The translations under genes were made by a program, and so were the position numbers. From Allomyces macrogynus ATCC 38327 (taxonomy: Eukaryota > Blastocladiomycota > Blastocladiomycetes > Blastocladiales > Blastocladiaceae): a stretch of 64,000 nt of DNA. Position 1 is the first letter of the stretch; every line of letters starts with the position of its first letter. Location: positions 474,712-538,711 of the forward strand of contig GG745337.1 of assembly GCA_000151295.1 (NCBI GenBank). Reading direction: 5' to 3'. Shown one piece after another: positions 19,287 to 30,690 of this stretch. The notes under the pieces are model-generated. The model was not told where the DNA came from. It was given only the letters and a program-made list of their open reading frames with translations, and did no database searches.

Positions 19287-21004
19287 GGGAGTGGAGGGTG
19301 CTGCCCACCGTTAGTTTCTTATCGCCGGTGGTTGCAGCTGGATTTAGTTGTGTTTGGCTCGGTTTTGTAGCATCATTTCGTTTCATTTTTTCGCGCCTCG
19401 CTTCCTTGATCGTTTCTACGTGTTGTCCAAATTTGCTTGCCCGGTCGTAAAAGAATGCATCACATTGATTTCTTTTTGATCTTCTGCCCATTTCTCCAGC
19501 GTAGAGTAAGGGCTGCGGGAGGGCGAACCAATTTTCTCAACTTGGTTGCGAGCGGACTTTGCGTCACGTTTGCACGAAAGAGACATGGGAGCAGCTATGA
19601 ATACACAGTCTTGATGCGAATGCGCCTGGCGCAATATATGGCAGGTCAATGTGTTGCGGAAGCTGTTTTAATGGGCTTGGGCTGGTTGCGGGATGGTGGA
19701 CGTCAAGATAACGAACACTATCTTTTGAGCACTCGCCCTTAACTACTCACCGGAAGACCGCAAAAGTTAGTTCTTGCTACAGGATCGGAGAACGTAGAAT
19801 ATCTCTCGCCGAACTTCCATGAGTTTCGGTTCGGCGGAAGTCATGCTTTGGTCAGGGTGCTTGACATGCAATCTTCGCAGCCATGGCTCCCCACGGCCAG
19901 CTATGAACACCTATTTAGGTGTGATTGGGTGCGCGGTTGAACCGCTGCCGCGCAATCGTTCTCATCTCCATTTCTCCAACTCGACTCAAAACGACAAAAT
20001 GTCTTCAAAGCACCAAATGAACTCATGGGCTCAGGCAACAACGACCAGCAACAACATCAAATGACAACAACCCAAACACAAGACATAATCAAAAGAGAAT
20101 AACGGCGCGTACTCAACTTGCTGATGACGACCATGTCGGACAGCTATTATTCAGCTGGAAACTGCACGGTCCCGCCCTCGCTCCACGCAGCCACACCTTC
20201 AGTCCCAGTCGCGCATGAGCATCTTCACAACTTCATCGTTCTCCTCACGCGTGCTAGAAATAAATTTGAAACGACACATGCTGGTGTGCCAAAACAATCT
20301 TCCATGCCGCATTTCCATCCAGCTCCTCGCTCTGGCTCATTTCCAGCGTGTGCAAGGTTGGCAAAGCGGCTATGCCCGCCACGGCCGCTGAAACCGCCTC
20401 CAGCACGTACTGTCCTCCTCCCCCCCCCCCTCCCCCCGGCCCCTCTGATGCAGTTCGTTTCTGACACAGTCTCACGCAACCGATGGGCGGGCGCGACGCC
20501 AGGGATTGGAACCCCTGGCGACGCCACATTTTTGTGGTGCGCACAGGGTTAATGCTGCTTGTTATGTGTCTTTCTTTCTTCGTTCGTCGTGGAGCTGGCT
20601 GCCCCTCTTGTGAGTGACCTGGCGGCGTTCGTTTCTTGTCTCTTCTTCATCAGCCCGCCATCGTTGCCTGGCGTGCTTCCTCTCTCGAAGGTGACCAACA
20701 GTTCCACGAACGCTTGGCTTCGTCTCTCCTCCACTACGTGCACCAAGAAACTGTTATCCGTTTTGACGACGGCGCGACGATCAGCATGCGATGAAAACTG
20801 TGTGCTGGGACGCACAGAGAGAAATCAGAGTAACGGGGGCATAACCCCTGATTTAGGTTGTCAAGCACATTCAAGTCAAAACATGCCCTGAACTGGATGT
20901 GTCCTTCTGTTATTTTCGCAGCGAGGACGTGCTTTCGGTCATGTCAGAGCAATTGTCGGGCATGAACCAGATACATAATACATGGTTTCGCCCATTGAAG
21001 GCGT
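19287..21004. other. Gene-poor intergenic DNA with one tRNA-like hairpin
   Basis: About 1.7 kb without a recognisable gene. At 20,408-20,440 there is a C-rich run. At about 20,500-20,522 an 8-bp perfect hairpin CGCCAGGG / CCCTGGCG encloses a loop that on the minus strand reads GGGTTCCAATCCC, like a tRNA T-arm. I could not find the rest of a tRNA. Confidence 0.45.
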
Positions 21005-23727
21005 CTATTTCATTTGTCGCATCGTGCTTTTCCACCCGTTCCAATCATTCATCCCAGCCGATAAACTCGCGCACGATTTGCAGGACCTCGACCTTGTCAC
21101 AACCCGCTTCATATCGTCTACGAGCGCTGGCGCGCACGGGTCGTCGAGCGGGAACCACCACTCGGCCTCGACCTGCAGCACCTTTTCCGCCGTCACGTCC
21201 TCGCTAGACGCCCATGTTCCGACCGAGTCCTCCCACGCCTGCAGCGTGCACTTGCCCGCCCCGCAAGCACCCACGTGCCACCACAGCCGCTGCCGCGTGA
21301 AATTCACCGCGACCGTCCCGCTAGACACGGCGACCCTGCACCGCGTGCGGTCGGGGAAATGCGCGCGCGGCCAGTACATTTCCACGACGTACCGCATATC
21401 CCACGCGTTCGGGTCCTTGCCCGGCGGCTCCGTCGCGCCAGCCACATCCACATCCACCACGTACTCGACCGCGGCACGGCGCATATCAAACCAGAACCTC
21501 TTCGGCACGCCGGGTGACGCGCGCGGGTACGGCCGTAACAGCGCGCGCCTTGACCGCGGCGACTCGCCGTCGGGCGCGAGCACCGACAAATCCTCCCCGT
21601 TCCAATGATCGCCCAACATCGTATGCGCCCCGGGAGTTTAATTCCACACCGTTGCGTTCAGGAGCGCCGCATCGAGCGCGGCCAAATTCGTGTCGAGCGC
21701 ACGATGCATGGCCGTGGCCCGACTCCGTTCCTCCCCGCTCACATCCATATCAAACGGGATCCCAATCTCGCCAATAATCACGGGCACGTCCGGACCGAGC
21801 CGCGCGCGCGATTCGTCCCGGACGAGCGTCATTTGCGCGGCCATCCCGCGACGGACAGAAGGGTACCCGATTCGGAGCCCCGTGAGCCAGGACTTGAAGC
21901 CGCGCTGGATGTGCAGGAAATCCAGATTGTATGGCCACTGGTGCTTGGTGATCAGCGTCAGGCCGTCGTACCAGGGCGGCGCGTAGACGAGCCGGTCGTC
22001 GACGGCGCTGCCGGTGCTGCCGCTGCTCACCGTGCGGTCGTGCGCCGGACAGATGGCCGTTGTGTCCGGGACGTCGGTCTTCGCGTCCAGCGACGCTGTC
22101 GTATCGGTTGTGGCGGTCCCCACGTGCGGTTTCACGGGGGACACGGACCGCGCGCGCGCTGTGTGGCCGCCGCTGCCTGCACGCATGGGGTCAATGGGCG
22201 CGGTCGCGCGCCGACTCCGCCGCGCGTGGATGTCCGGCGGCGCCTCGTTGACGGGTGGATCGAGAAAAACGTAGGCGTTGGGCGAGACGGTGCGGACGGC
22301 GCCGACGAACCGGTCAACAAACGGGAGCCAGAACCGGTCCATGAATTCCTCCGGGTCGACGTGGATCTCGGGCGTGTCGGGGAGGTGCGCAAAGTAGTCG
22401 GGCCGGATCAGCGCGCCCGTGGCCGGGTCCCAGACGCCGTGCGCGGCCCAGATACACGGGGAGTCCGACTCGTCGAGCGCGGCGGTGGAGCGGTAAGCGG
22501 CTCCGCGAGGTCGACGAGCGGGGTCGTATTGACGTGCACTTGCGCCCCACGCGCGCGCGCCACATCGAGTCCCGCGCGGTGCAAGTCGCCCAAGTCGGTG
22601 TGGGTCGGCTGCCACGCCAGCACGCCGTCCTCGTTGATGGTCGTGGACCCGTTCCAAAGCGGCCCGCACCACGTAATCCGGTATTGCGCAACCTTCTGCG
22701 GCTGGCCCAGCCCGGCACGCATCCCCTGGACGGGTGTCGGCGCGGCGCCGTTTTTGAGCATCTGCGAGGGCATGGCGCGGTCGAGGTCTGCCGCGCCAAT
22801 GAACCCGGGGTTCGGCTCGTTGAGCGAGTCCCACCCGAGGACCGCGGGCAGGGTGCTTTTGTCCAGTTGGGCAGCGTGCACGGCGCGCGCTAGGAACTGC
22901 ATTGCGCCGATAAAGTGCGTCTGCAGCACATCCTGGATGCTGAACCGGACCGTCTCGTCGACCGGCGCACCGCCGCGCGGGTAGTCTGGCACGTGCAGCC
23001 GCGGCGCGTACGTTTTCCCGCCAAAGAACAGCGTGAACATGGTCGCCGTCGCGAGCTTGGCGTAATTCGTTGCCCAGATCATTTTCGGGTACGCCGCCGG
23101 GTCGGTCCCGTCCCCCTGCGCCTTGAGCCACCCTGTGTGCGTGATCGCGGCCCCCGCTGTGTCCAGCTTGCTCACATCGAGCCCAGCGACCGCCAACGTC
23201 CATGCGGGCGCGCCCGACCCGCCGCAGTGCCGCGCCCAGACATCCTGGTGCGGGTCGAGAAAGCACGTGAGCCCGTACTCGCGCGCGACTTTCACGACGG
23301 CAACAATGTACTCGACGTAGGTGACGTCGTAGATGCCCGGGCCGAAGTGCTCGACGGCTTCCCACGTTATGCACAGACGCAGGAGTGACATGCCCCAGTC
23401 GCGCAGCCGCACACAGTGCGCGTGCGCATCGGCGAGCGGGAAGGGGCGGCCAACAAAGGAGACGCCGGACATGCCGTCGACCGGGTCCCAGAAGTGGTCG
23501 ACGCGGTAGCTCGGGATGTCGGGCGAGGCTGGGAGCTTGGCGTTGCCAGCGACATTGACGCCGCGGAAGAGGAGCGCGCGGCCGTGGTCGTCGAGAAAGT
23601 AGCGGCCGCGCGTCGTGGGTGCCGCTTGGGGTGGTGCGAGCGTCGCGTCAGCATCCTCGAACGCGCCGTCAACGTGAGCATGCATGCTTGCATCAGCGCG
23701 CACAGTCTCGTTACTTGTGGTTGCCAT
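21005..23727 (-). pseudogene. GH5 glucosylceramidase/steryl-glucosidase-like gene, broken by a frameshift and an in-frame stop
   Basis: The start is ATG 23727 (MATTSNETVRADASMHAHVD). The sequence then follows the fungal GH5 endoglycoceramidase-related proteins (EGCrP/Sgl1 type): RYFLDDHGRALLFRGVNVAG, SLLRLCITWEAVEHFGPGIY, CFLDPHQDVWARHCGGSGAP, LGWDSLNEPNPGFIG (acid/base Glu in NEP), SPCIWAAHGVWD, WYDGLTLITKHQWPYN and VIIGEIGIPFD (nucleophile Glu). Two breaks are visible. Near 22,490 the frame shifts by the equivalent of one lost base, with no GT-AG pair able to explain it. At 21638-21640 a TAA occupies the codon between VWN and TPGAH, where the family normally has Tyr, and the same frame then continues (MLGDHWNGEDLSV) to 21005. 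Both catalytic Glu residues lie upstream of the TAA. No signal peptide is seen, as in the cytosolic or vacuolar fungal enzymes. Confidence 0.8.
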
Positions 23728-24285
23728 GGGGCCTTTTGATCCTGCAGCGAGCCGGTTGGATGCAATGTCCCTGGCACAACCGCGAGAACTGTCGGGCGTG
23801 TCGAGAATTGCCGTGGGCGACCGCCGGACAACTAAATATCGAGCTTGAAGACCGCTTCGCAATGTGATCCACGTCGGGTGCAGCGAGTTGGGCGGCGACC
23901 TTGTGCGTGAACATGGATTGACCTTAGCCGGTGAATCAATCGCGATCAGAGCGACGCGGCGACGTCTGACGTGGACAGCTGCATCAGCCTTGTCACGCCG
24001 CGAGCAAAACCCTGTCGGATGCTTCTGATGCCTCTGATGCTTGCAACGAAAGGTACCAAAATCATAGGCTGTTGGCCACCCGTTTGCTTTTGGCGTGTCT
24101 GGCCGGCTCGTTGCCCTTGCATGGCCCAAAATGGCGGAAAGGGGCAACACGAAAGACTGCAGCTGCCATATAACCAGCTCTTTCTCCTGCGACCACTCGC
24201 GCTTCATCGTGCCTGGCCATCTCGCTCCGCGCCCGGCCGCATCCTCGTCCTCATGTGCTGCCCTGCGTCCAAGCACCCCGCCAAG
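23728..24285. promoter_or_regulatory. Shared divergent upstream region of GH5 and UAS gene A
   Basis: 558 bp lie between two divergent start codons. A TATA-like CATATAACC occurs at about 24166 on the plus strand, about 115 nt before ATG 24286. On the minus strand ATATTTAG occurs near 23,835. I see no coding sequence. Confidence 0.45.
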
Positions 24286-25723
24286 ATGGGCACGGCGAAC
24301 TCGAATTCGCCAAATCCATGGGCGCCAGTGCCTTCGTCCGAAATGTTAGCCAGCTCCGCTGGCTCATTGAACCAGCTCATGAGCGACGGTAAGCCCGCGC
24401 CTGTTGACGCTGTTGACGAACCAGCCTTGCGGGACTTTGCCGGTCGTCTAGTTGACCCAAAAGGCTGGCAAACTGTCAAGGTCAATTTCGAACGGGTCCG
24501 TTCTTCATGTTTTCATGATGCGGTTGTGAGAAATTGAGAAAACCTAGACTCTGACCCACGAATGCTCCCCTTCCCGATAGCACTGCCGTCTGTGCGCCGA
24601 GGTCGAGCGCAAATATCTCTTTCTCGTTTTCTACGACCCGCAATCCATTGCATGCTTCCAGCGGCACGACAACATGACCAAGCACGAGGGTTTATCGGCG
24701 TTCCTCGCCGCCAATTTTGTGCGGGTCATGGTGCCCAACGCCGACCCGTTTTGCCAGCTCTACATGAACGAGCTGTTCCCAACCAACACATTCCCTATGG
24801 CGGCGATCCATGACCCCGTCACGATGCGCCGTGTCGCTCTTTTTGCCAACGTGGACCGCAAGTTGCTCAAGGAAGAGTGCACCAAACGGTCTCTCTCATT
24901 CTTGTCCAACCCGGACGATTTGCTGGGCGAGCTCGTGACGATTGTCGGCGGTTTGCCGCCATTGCCTGAGCCAGACCATGAGCTCTTGCTTCGCTTTGGC
25001 CTGCCAGTTCCAGCCAAACCAGAAGAAGTAGAGATGAAGGAGGTGACCAAGCCGTCCGAAGCCGAGTCTCCGTGGTATGATCATGACAAGAAGCTCGACA
25101 CGGACCAGTTCCCGTCCTCTCTCATTGCGACCGTGCCGACGCTCGACGAGGCCATCACCCTCGCGCAGGTGACGGGGCGGTACATTTTGATATCCGTGCA
25201 CGCCGACTCGTCGAGCAGGGCATCGCGCGCCGTCAACCGCGACCTGTGGTACCACTACCCGATCATGCACACGCTGCACACCAAGTACGTTGTCGTGCGG
25301 CTCGACGCCGAGGTGGATCCGACGGCGAAACGCATTCTGCACACGCCCGTGACCAGTTCGCAGCCGCAAGGGAATGCGCACTCGGCGGCCCCGTACCTCG
25401 AAGTCATGCACCCGTTCGGGTCGCTGCGCATCTCGATTTTTGGTACCGATCCGACAACGGGAAAATTGTGGGGTAAAGTGCGGGGCGATGCTGTCGAGGC
25501 GCAATTGCTCGACCTGGTCATCCAGCATCCGCTCGCTGCGCTCGGTTCGGCGCAGGCCGAAGGGATTCCGCAGCAAATTGTGAGTGGTGAGACACACGGC
25601 AGGCTCGTTGGCCCAGCCTCGATCGCACCACCAAAAAGGAGCGTGAAGAGCGGGCACTGGTCGGCGTCACCGTGGAAGTCGCGACCTGTGAGCTGGTGGA
25701 AAGCGTTGACGCGAAATTTGTGA
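24286..25723 (+). CDS. Double-UAS (thioredoxin-like) family protein, copy A
   Basis: Two exons, 24286-24495 and 24581-25723, phase 0; 450 residues. The N-terminal exon ends in the family motif RDFAGRLVDPKGWQTVKVNF. Exon 2 carries two thioredoxin-like modules. Module 1 is CAEVERKYLFLVFYDPQSI, FLAANFVRVMVPNADPF, NTFPMAAIHDPVTMRRVALF. Module 2 is TLDEAITLAQVTGRYILIS, VHADSS, RAVNRDLWYHYPIMHTLH, KYVVVRLDAEVDP, PYLEVMHPFGSLRISIFGTD. Both resemble the UAS domain of UBXD7/FAF1. No UBA or UBX domain is present. The C-terminus differs from copy C after about 25,590: another frame there (about 25,680-25,710) encodes ELVESVD, resembling the ELVENLDEEL tail of copy C, so the last 40 or so residues are probably frameshifted. 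Confidence 0.72.
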
Positions 25724-26419
25724 AGAATTTGTTGTGGAATGTCATGGCCGTATGCCTCTGTGACCTGCCGCGATGCGGTGTTGACTTTCAAGCATGGCAT
25801 GTTGGAAATGCAAAACCCTTCGCTGGAACCAATTTTTGACTGCAAACAATCGGCCGCGCCTTGGCAACACCTGGCTTATGAGTCGGCCTGCATTTCGTTG
25901 AGCCAGCACAGCACTTTTGAAGCAAAGAAATGCATTCGTCAAATGCAAGTATGCGCCAGGCATCATGGATTTCTGCCAGCGCTTTTGAGGTGGGGCACTT
26001 GGCGCTGCTGCAACCTGCCTCAGGCATGTGTTTTTGCTTTGCTGCGAGGACAAGGCGCCAAGAAAACAAATACCAACAATTCTGTGGAAGGCAAGATCAG
26101 AAGTAACATTGATGTGATTTCCACACTTGGGAATCGTTCCGGCGGACTTGGTCAATACAAGAAAGGTTGGGAAAGTCAAGCCAAGTACCGAAAGCATCAA
26201 GCTAAAGCATGACGTGACTCTGTGTGACGTGGTGAAGTGCGACAGAAATACCGGAAAAACACCGAGGGGCCACTGTGCCGTTCCAAACGCCCCTTCTCCC
26301 CGCCGCTAACTCCTGCGTGCCAACAAGTCGCAACTGGCAGCTCGTCGTCGTCCTGTGTCTTTTTTATTTTATATTTTATTTTATTTTATTTTATTTTATT
26401 TTTCAAAAGCACCAGCACG
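25724..26419. other. Intergenic region with TTTTA microsatellite before UAS copy B
   Basis: There is no gene. The last 150 bp (about 26,270-26,350) resemble the region before copy C (about 28,450-28,530), for example CTCCCCGCCGCTAACTCCTGCG with CTCCCCGCTGCTGCCTGCG, then CAAGTCGCAACTGGC with CAAGTCGCACCTGGC. A (TTTTA)n run of about 45 bp occupies 26,360-26,403, directly before the start codon. Confidence 0.6.
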
Positions 26420-27997
26420 ATGTTAGGTGCAACACCCGATCATTCCACCCCAATGGCGGCGTCCATGCCTCTGTTTCGGCTGAACGAACGCGCTGTCAAC
26501 GGCAGCGCCGAATTTACTGGCTCAGGACACGATGAGGACCACGACATGACCTTAATCGAGGCCGAGCCCCCGTCCGTTGATCATAATTTCGAAGAACCGG
26601 TCGCACGCGACTTTGCCGGTCGTCCGGTTCACCCTAAAGGGTGGCAAACGATCAAAGTCAATTTTGAACGGGTGCGTCGCTTCACGCCTTCACGTGACGG
26701 TGACAACAAATGGAGGATGTCTTGACGCTGACCCACGATTACTTATCAAATATAGCACTGCCGCCTGCGCGCCGAGGTCGAGCGCAAATATCTCTTCCTT
26801 GTCTTCTACGACCCGGAATCGATCGAATGCTTCCAGAGGCACGATATCATGACTAAGCACGAGGGCCTGTCGTCATTCCTGGCCACCAACTTTGTCCAGG
26901 TCATGGTGCCCAACACCGACCCATTTTGCGACCTCTACTTGGACGAGCTGTTCCCCATCAACGCGTTCCCCTTCACGGCCGTTCACGATCCGGTCACGAT
27001 GGGCCGCATTGCCGTGTTTGCTGATTTGGACCGCAAGTCGTTTAAGGAAGGCTGCATCAAGCGCCGTCTCGACTACTTGTCCGACCCGGACGAGCTGCTG
27101 GGCGAGCTCGCTACCATTGTTGACGACCTGCCGCAGCTGCCCGAGCCCAGCGAGGAGCTTCTGCGTCTGTTCGGCCTGCCGGTTCCGGACAAGCCAAAGG
27201 AGAAGAAAGAGGAGAGAAAGGGCAAGTCCGACTCGGTGTGGATAATTGATAGCAAGAAGCTCGACAAGAACCAGTTCCCGCCGTCATCTTTGATTGCGAC
27301 CGTGTGCCGACACTCGACGAGGCCGTCCGCATTGCGCAGGCGACGGGCCGGTACCTTCTGATCTCGATCCACGCTGACGCGTCAAGTGAGGCGTCACGCA
27401 ACGTCAACCGCGACCTGTGGTACTACGACGCGATCCTGCACACGCTGCACAACAAGTACGTGGTCGTGCGGCTCGACGCCGACGTGGACCCGATAGCGCG
27501 CCGCATTCTGCACACGCCGCTGACTGGGTCGGAGCCGGAAGCGCGCGCGCATGCGGCGCCGCCGTACCTCGAGGTCATGCACCCGTTTGAGCCGCTGCGC
27601 ATCCCGATTTTCAGCACCGACCCGGTGACGTGCGCACTGTGAGGCAACGCGCGCGGCGATGTCGTCGAGGAGTTGCTGCTCGACTTTCATCAAGCATCCG
27701 GTCACGACGCTCGGCTGGACCCATGCCGACGCGCCGCCGGCGCTCATTGTGAGCTACGAGACGCGCGATTGGCCGGATGGCCATGGCGTTGCGGCGGTCG
27801 GTGCCATGAAGCTGCAGGACGCATCGCGGCAGAGCAACGCCGGCGCGGCCGCGCACGCCCAGTCGAACGGCGATGGAGCAAAGGCTGTTGCGTCGCCGAC
27901 GCCAGGCACCAATGGAATGGCGGCGCAAGTCCAGGCCAGCGTGGGCGCGGACGACGCGGCCTGGGAGCTAGTGGAGAACGTTGATGAAGAGTTGTGA
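26420..27997 (+). pseudogene. Double-UAS family, copy B, disabled by three lesions
   Basis: The exon structure is conserved (26420-26671, 84 codons as in copy C; exon 2 from 26756), and the sequence is close to copy C (SIECFQRHDIMTKHEGL, NAFPFTAVHDPVTMGRIAVF, LPQLPEPSEELLRLFGLPVP). Compared with copy C it has: (1) a 2-bp TG insertion at about 27,304 (GACCGTGTGCCGAC for GACCGTGCCGAC), shifting frame; (2) a TGA at 27640-27642 where copy C has TGG in the motif FWGNAR; (3) a 2-bp deletion near 27,690 (GACTTTCATCAAG for GATTTGATCATCAAG), which returns the frame to the one ending DDAAWELVENVDEEL at 27997. Module 2 itself (GRYLLISIHADASSEASRNV, NRDLWYYDAILHTLH) is well kept, so inactivation looks recent. 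Confidence 0.8.
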
Positions 27998-28549
27998 TTA
28001 CTTGTTGGTGGATTCCCACGTCTGGGAAAATACAGCGTGGCGTGTAATTGTGACAATGGCAGTCAAAGGGAGACAATAAATGCATCAACCATTTCTCACC
28101 TCGTTTCTGCTGCCAACCTCACGCGGGGCTGCCAGCGCTGACAAGGTGCGAAAACAACCAGCAGTGCACCGGGACTTGCTTCTTCCATCAACGAAATGGC
28201 CATCGAGGTGCACGCATTACTTGATTATGCTGTCCGGCCCTTGAAAGATTTGCGCAACAACGTGAGCGCGCTCAGCATCAACGTATGTTCTCGCGGCCTC
28301 CAATACTTTCCAAAGGAATGTCGCTGCCAAGCGTGAAGATCAAGCCGAACATCGAACTGAGCTTGACGCAATTTTGTCCGACACGGTGAAGAGCTGGCGT
28401 GGGAACAGAATGGCCACGGAACCTGAGCACAAAAGGCCGTCCAACGCGGCCATTCCAGCTCCATCTCCCCGCTGCTGCCTGCGTGCTGACAAGTCGCACC
28501 TGGCCGCTCATCGTCCCCGCGCCTCTTGGACTCCAACCGCATCGCCAAG

Positions 28550-30138
28550 ATGTTGGGTGCATCGCCGAACCATTCCAACCCATTCGCACCAATGGCTCTG
28601 TCGGCCCTGAACCCGAGCGCGTCCTTCGACGCGCATGCAGCCAGCACCGGTGCCACCGACTCAGCGCACCAGCTGCATCACGACATGAGCGGCGGCGAGC
28701 CCATGTCGGTTGATGCTCTCGTGGTGCCGGAAGCGCACGACTTTGCCGGCTGTCTGGTCCATCCCAAGGCGTGGCAAACGATCGACGCCAACTTTGAACT
28801 GGTGAGTCACTTTCGTTGCCATGCTGTGTTTGAAGATGCAGATGAGCGCGACTTGATACTGATCCGCGGCTCGCATTTCGCATCTAGCATTGCCGCCTGC
28901 TCGCCGAGCTCGAGCGCAAGTACCTCTTCCTCGTCTTCTACGACCCGCAATCGATTGCGTGTTTCCAGCGGCACGACAGCATGACCAAGCACCAGGGCCT
29001 GTCGATGTTCATCGACGCCAACTTTGTCAAGGCCATGGTGCCCGCGTCGGATCCATTTGCGCAACAGTACTGCAACGAGCTGTTCCCCATCAACGCATTC
29101 CCTTTGACGGCCATCCACGACCCGATCACGATGCGCCGCATTGCCGTGTTTGCCGACGTGGACCGCAAATCGTTTAAGGAAGGCTGCATCAAGCGCCGTC
29201 TCGACTACCTGTCCGACCCGGACGAGCTGCTGGGCGAGCTGGCGACGATCATCGACGACCTGCCGCAGTTGCCCGAGCCGGGCGAAGAGCTGCTGCGTCT
29301 GTTCGGCCTGCCAGTCCCGGAAAATCCGACAGAGGACGAGAAGAAGCAGGAGGAAAAGGCCAAGTCGCGCAAGACCGCGTCCACGTGGGGTTGCAACACG
29401 GACCTGTTCCCGCCGAGTCTGATCACGACCGTGCCGACGCTCGACGAGGCCATTGGCATTGCGCAGGCGACGGGCCGGTACATTTTGATTTCGGTTCACG
29501 CTGATTCGTCGAGCGAGGCATCGCGCGCCGTCAACCGCGACCTGTGGTACTACGACCCAATCCTGCACACGTTGCACAACAAGTACGTGGTCGTGCGGCT
29601 CGACGCCGACGTGGATCCAATGGCGCAGCGCATTCTGCACACGCCCCTGACGGGCTCGGAGCCGGACGTGTGCGCGCACGCAGCGCCGCCGTACGTTGAG
29701 GTCATGCACCCGTTTGAGCCGCTGCGCATCCCGATTTTCGGCACCGATCCAGCGACGGGCCAGTTTTGGGGCAATGCGCGCGCGGATGTCGTCGAGGCGT
29801 TCTTGCTCGATTTGATCATCAAGCATCCGGTCACGACGCTCGGCTGGACGCACGCTGAAGCGCCGCCGGCGCACTTTGTGAGTTACGAGACGCTCGATTG
29901 GGCCGACGGCCAGGGCACAACGGCGGTCGCTTCCATGAAGCTGCAGGGCGCGTCTCGGCTGAGCGGTGCCGCCGCGGCCACGCACGCTTGGCCGAACGGT
30001 GATGGCACGGTGGCCGTCGAGTCGCCGACGGTCAATGACGTGTCGGGTCTGAACGGAACGGTGGAGCAGGTCCAGGCTGGCGTGGAAGAGGACGACGCGG
30101 CCTGGGAGCTAGTGGAGAACCTTGATGAAGAGTTGTAA
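28550..30138 (+). CDS. Double-UAS (thioredoxin-like) family protein, copy C (intact)
   Basis: Two exons, 28550-28801 and 28888-30138, phase 0; 500 residues, the best-preserved member. The N-terminal Ser/Asn/Pro-rich region is followed by HDFAGCLVHPKAWQTIDANF, then module 1 (LLAELERKYLFLVFYDPQSI, FIDANFVKAMVPASDPF, NAFPLTAIHDPITMRRIAVF), a helical linker (CIKRRLDYLSDPDELLGELA, LPQLPEPGEELLRLFGLPVP), a Lys/Glu-rich hinge, and module 2 (TLDEAIGIAQATGRYILISV, SRAVNRDLWYYDPILHTLHN, KYVVVRLDADVDPMAQRILH, PYVEVMHPFEPLRIPIFGTD). It ends in an acidic tail, EEDDAAWELVENLDEEL. Module 2 aligns with the UAS domain of the UBXD7-like protein at 57-59 kb around ++H--S--A---NRDLW. No CxxC redox pair is present in either module, so a binding rather than redox role is likelier. 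Function is unknown. Confidence 0.8.
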
Positions 30139-30690
30139 ATTCATCTTGGTGGGTTCCCACGTCTCTGTGATCGCGACGTGGCTTCGGATTGTGACGTGGT
30201 GCTGATATTTATCTGGTGCAGAAGGGCGTATGATGTTTTGCCTTCTCACGTGCATTTTGAATACAAAACCCTTTCCCTCCGAGACTGGAAAATGTCATGT
30301 AGAATCCAAAATTTTTAATTATTTATTCCGCTGAGACGGCCGTCTTTTTGCGCCGAATCAAGTCCCGATTGAGAATGAGCGACCAGTCATCGGTCGTGGC
30401 TCCATCAACCAGCTTTTGGTCGCGGGTCGCGGAAGAAAATTACTTCGTACAAGATTTTCCGAACTACCAGCGCAAAATGTGACCGTGTCCTGACGCATCA
30501 AGGTGCGATGTGGGCAACGCTGGACGACGTGACAGTTGCTAACCACGTCACTTCACCAGTGATCGATGGGCACGTCAGGCAGCGTGGGATATAGCCGCTA
30601 CGCTTGCCTTGATCTCTCTCCCCCGTTCTCACGGTCAACTCGAACATCTTCCAAGCCTAATATTCGCTGCACTCGCTCAGCCAGAGCAGG
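30139..30690. other. Intergenic region between UAS copies C and D
   Basis: The first 60 bp after the stop of copy C (GGTGGGTTCCCACGTCT) resemble the DNA after copy B (GGTGGATTCCCACGTCT), so the duplicated unit includes 3' flanking DNA. There is an A/T-rich patch at about 30,300-30,330. I see no gene. Confidence 0.5.

Noticed and set aside
21605..22984. 459-codon plus-strand frame over the GH5 gene
   Set aside because: It is a shadow of the GH5 sequence, whose catalytic motifs are on the minus strand.
21638..27642. Stop-codon reassignment as an explanation for in-frame TAA/TGA in the GH5 gene and UAS copy B
   Set aside because: Well-supported genes in the window end at TAA (QDPR, eL36) and TGA (NDUFAF7-like), and the broken genes also contain indels, so ordinary pseudogene lesions or errors are the simpler explanation.
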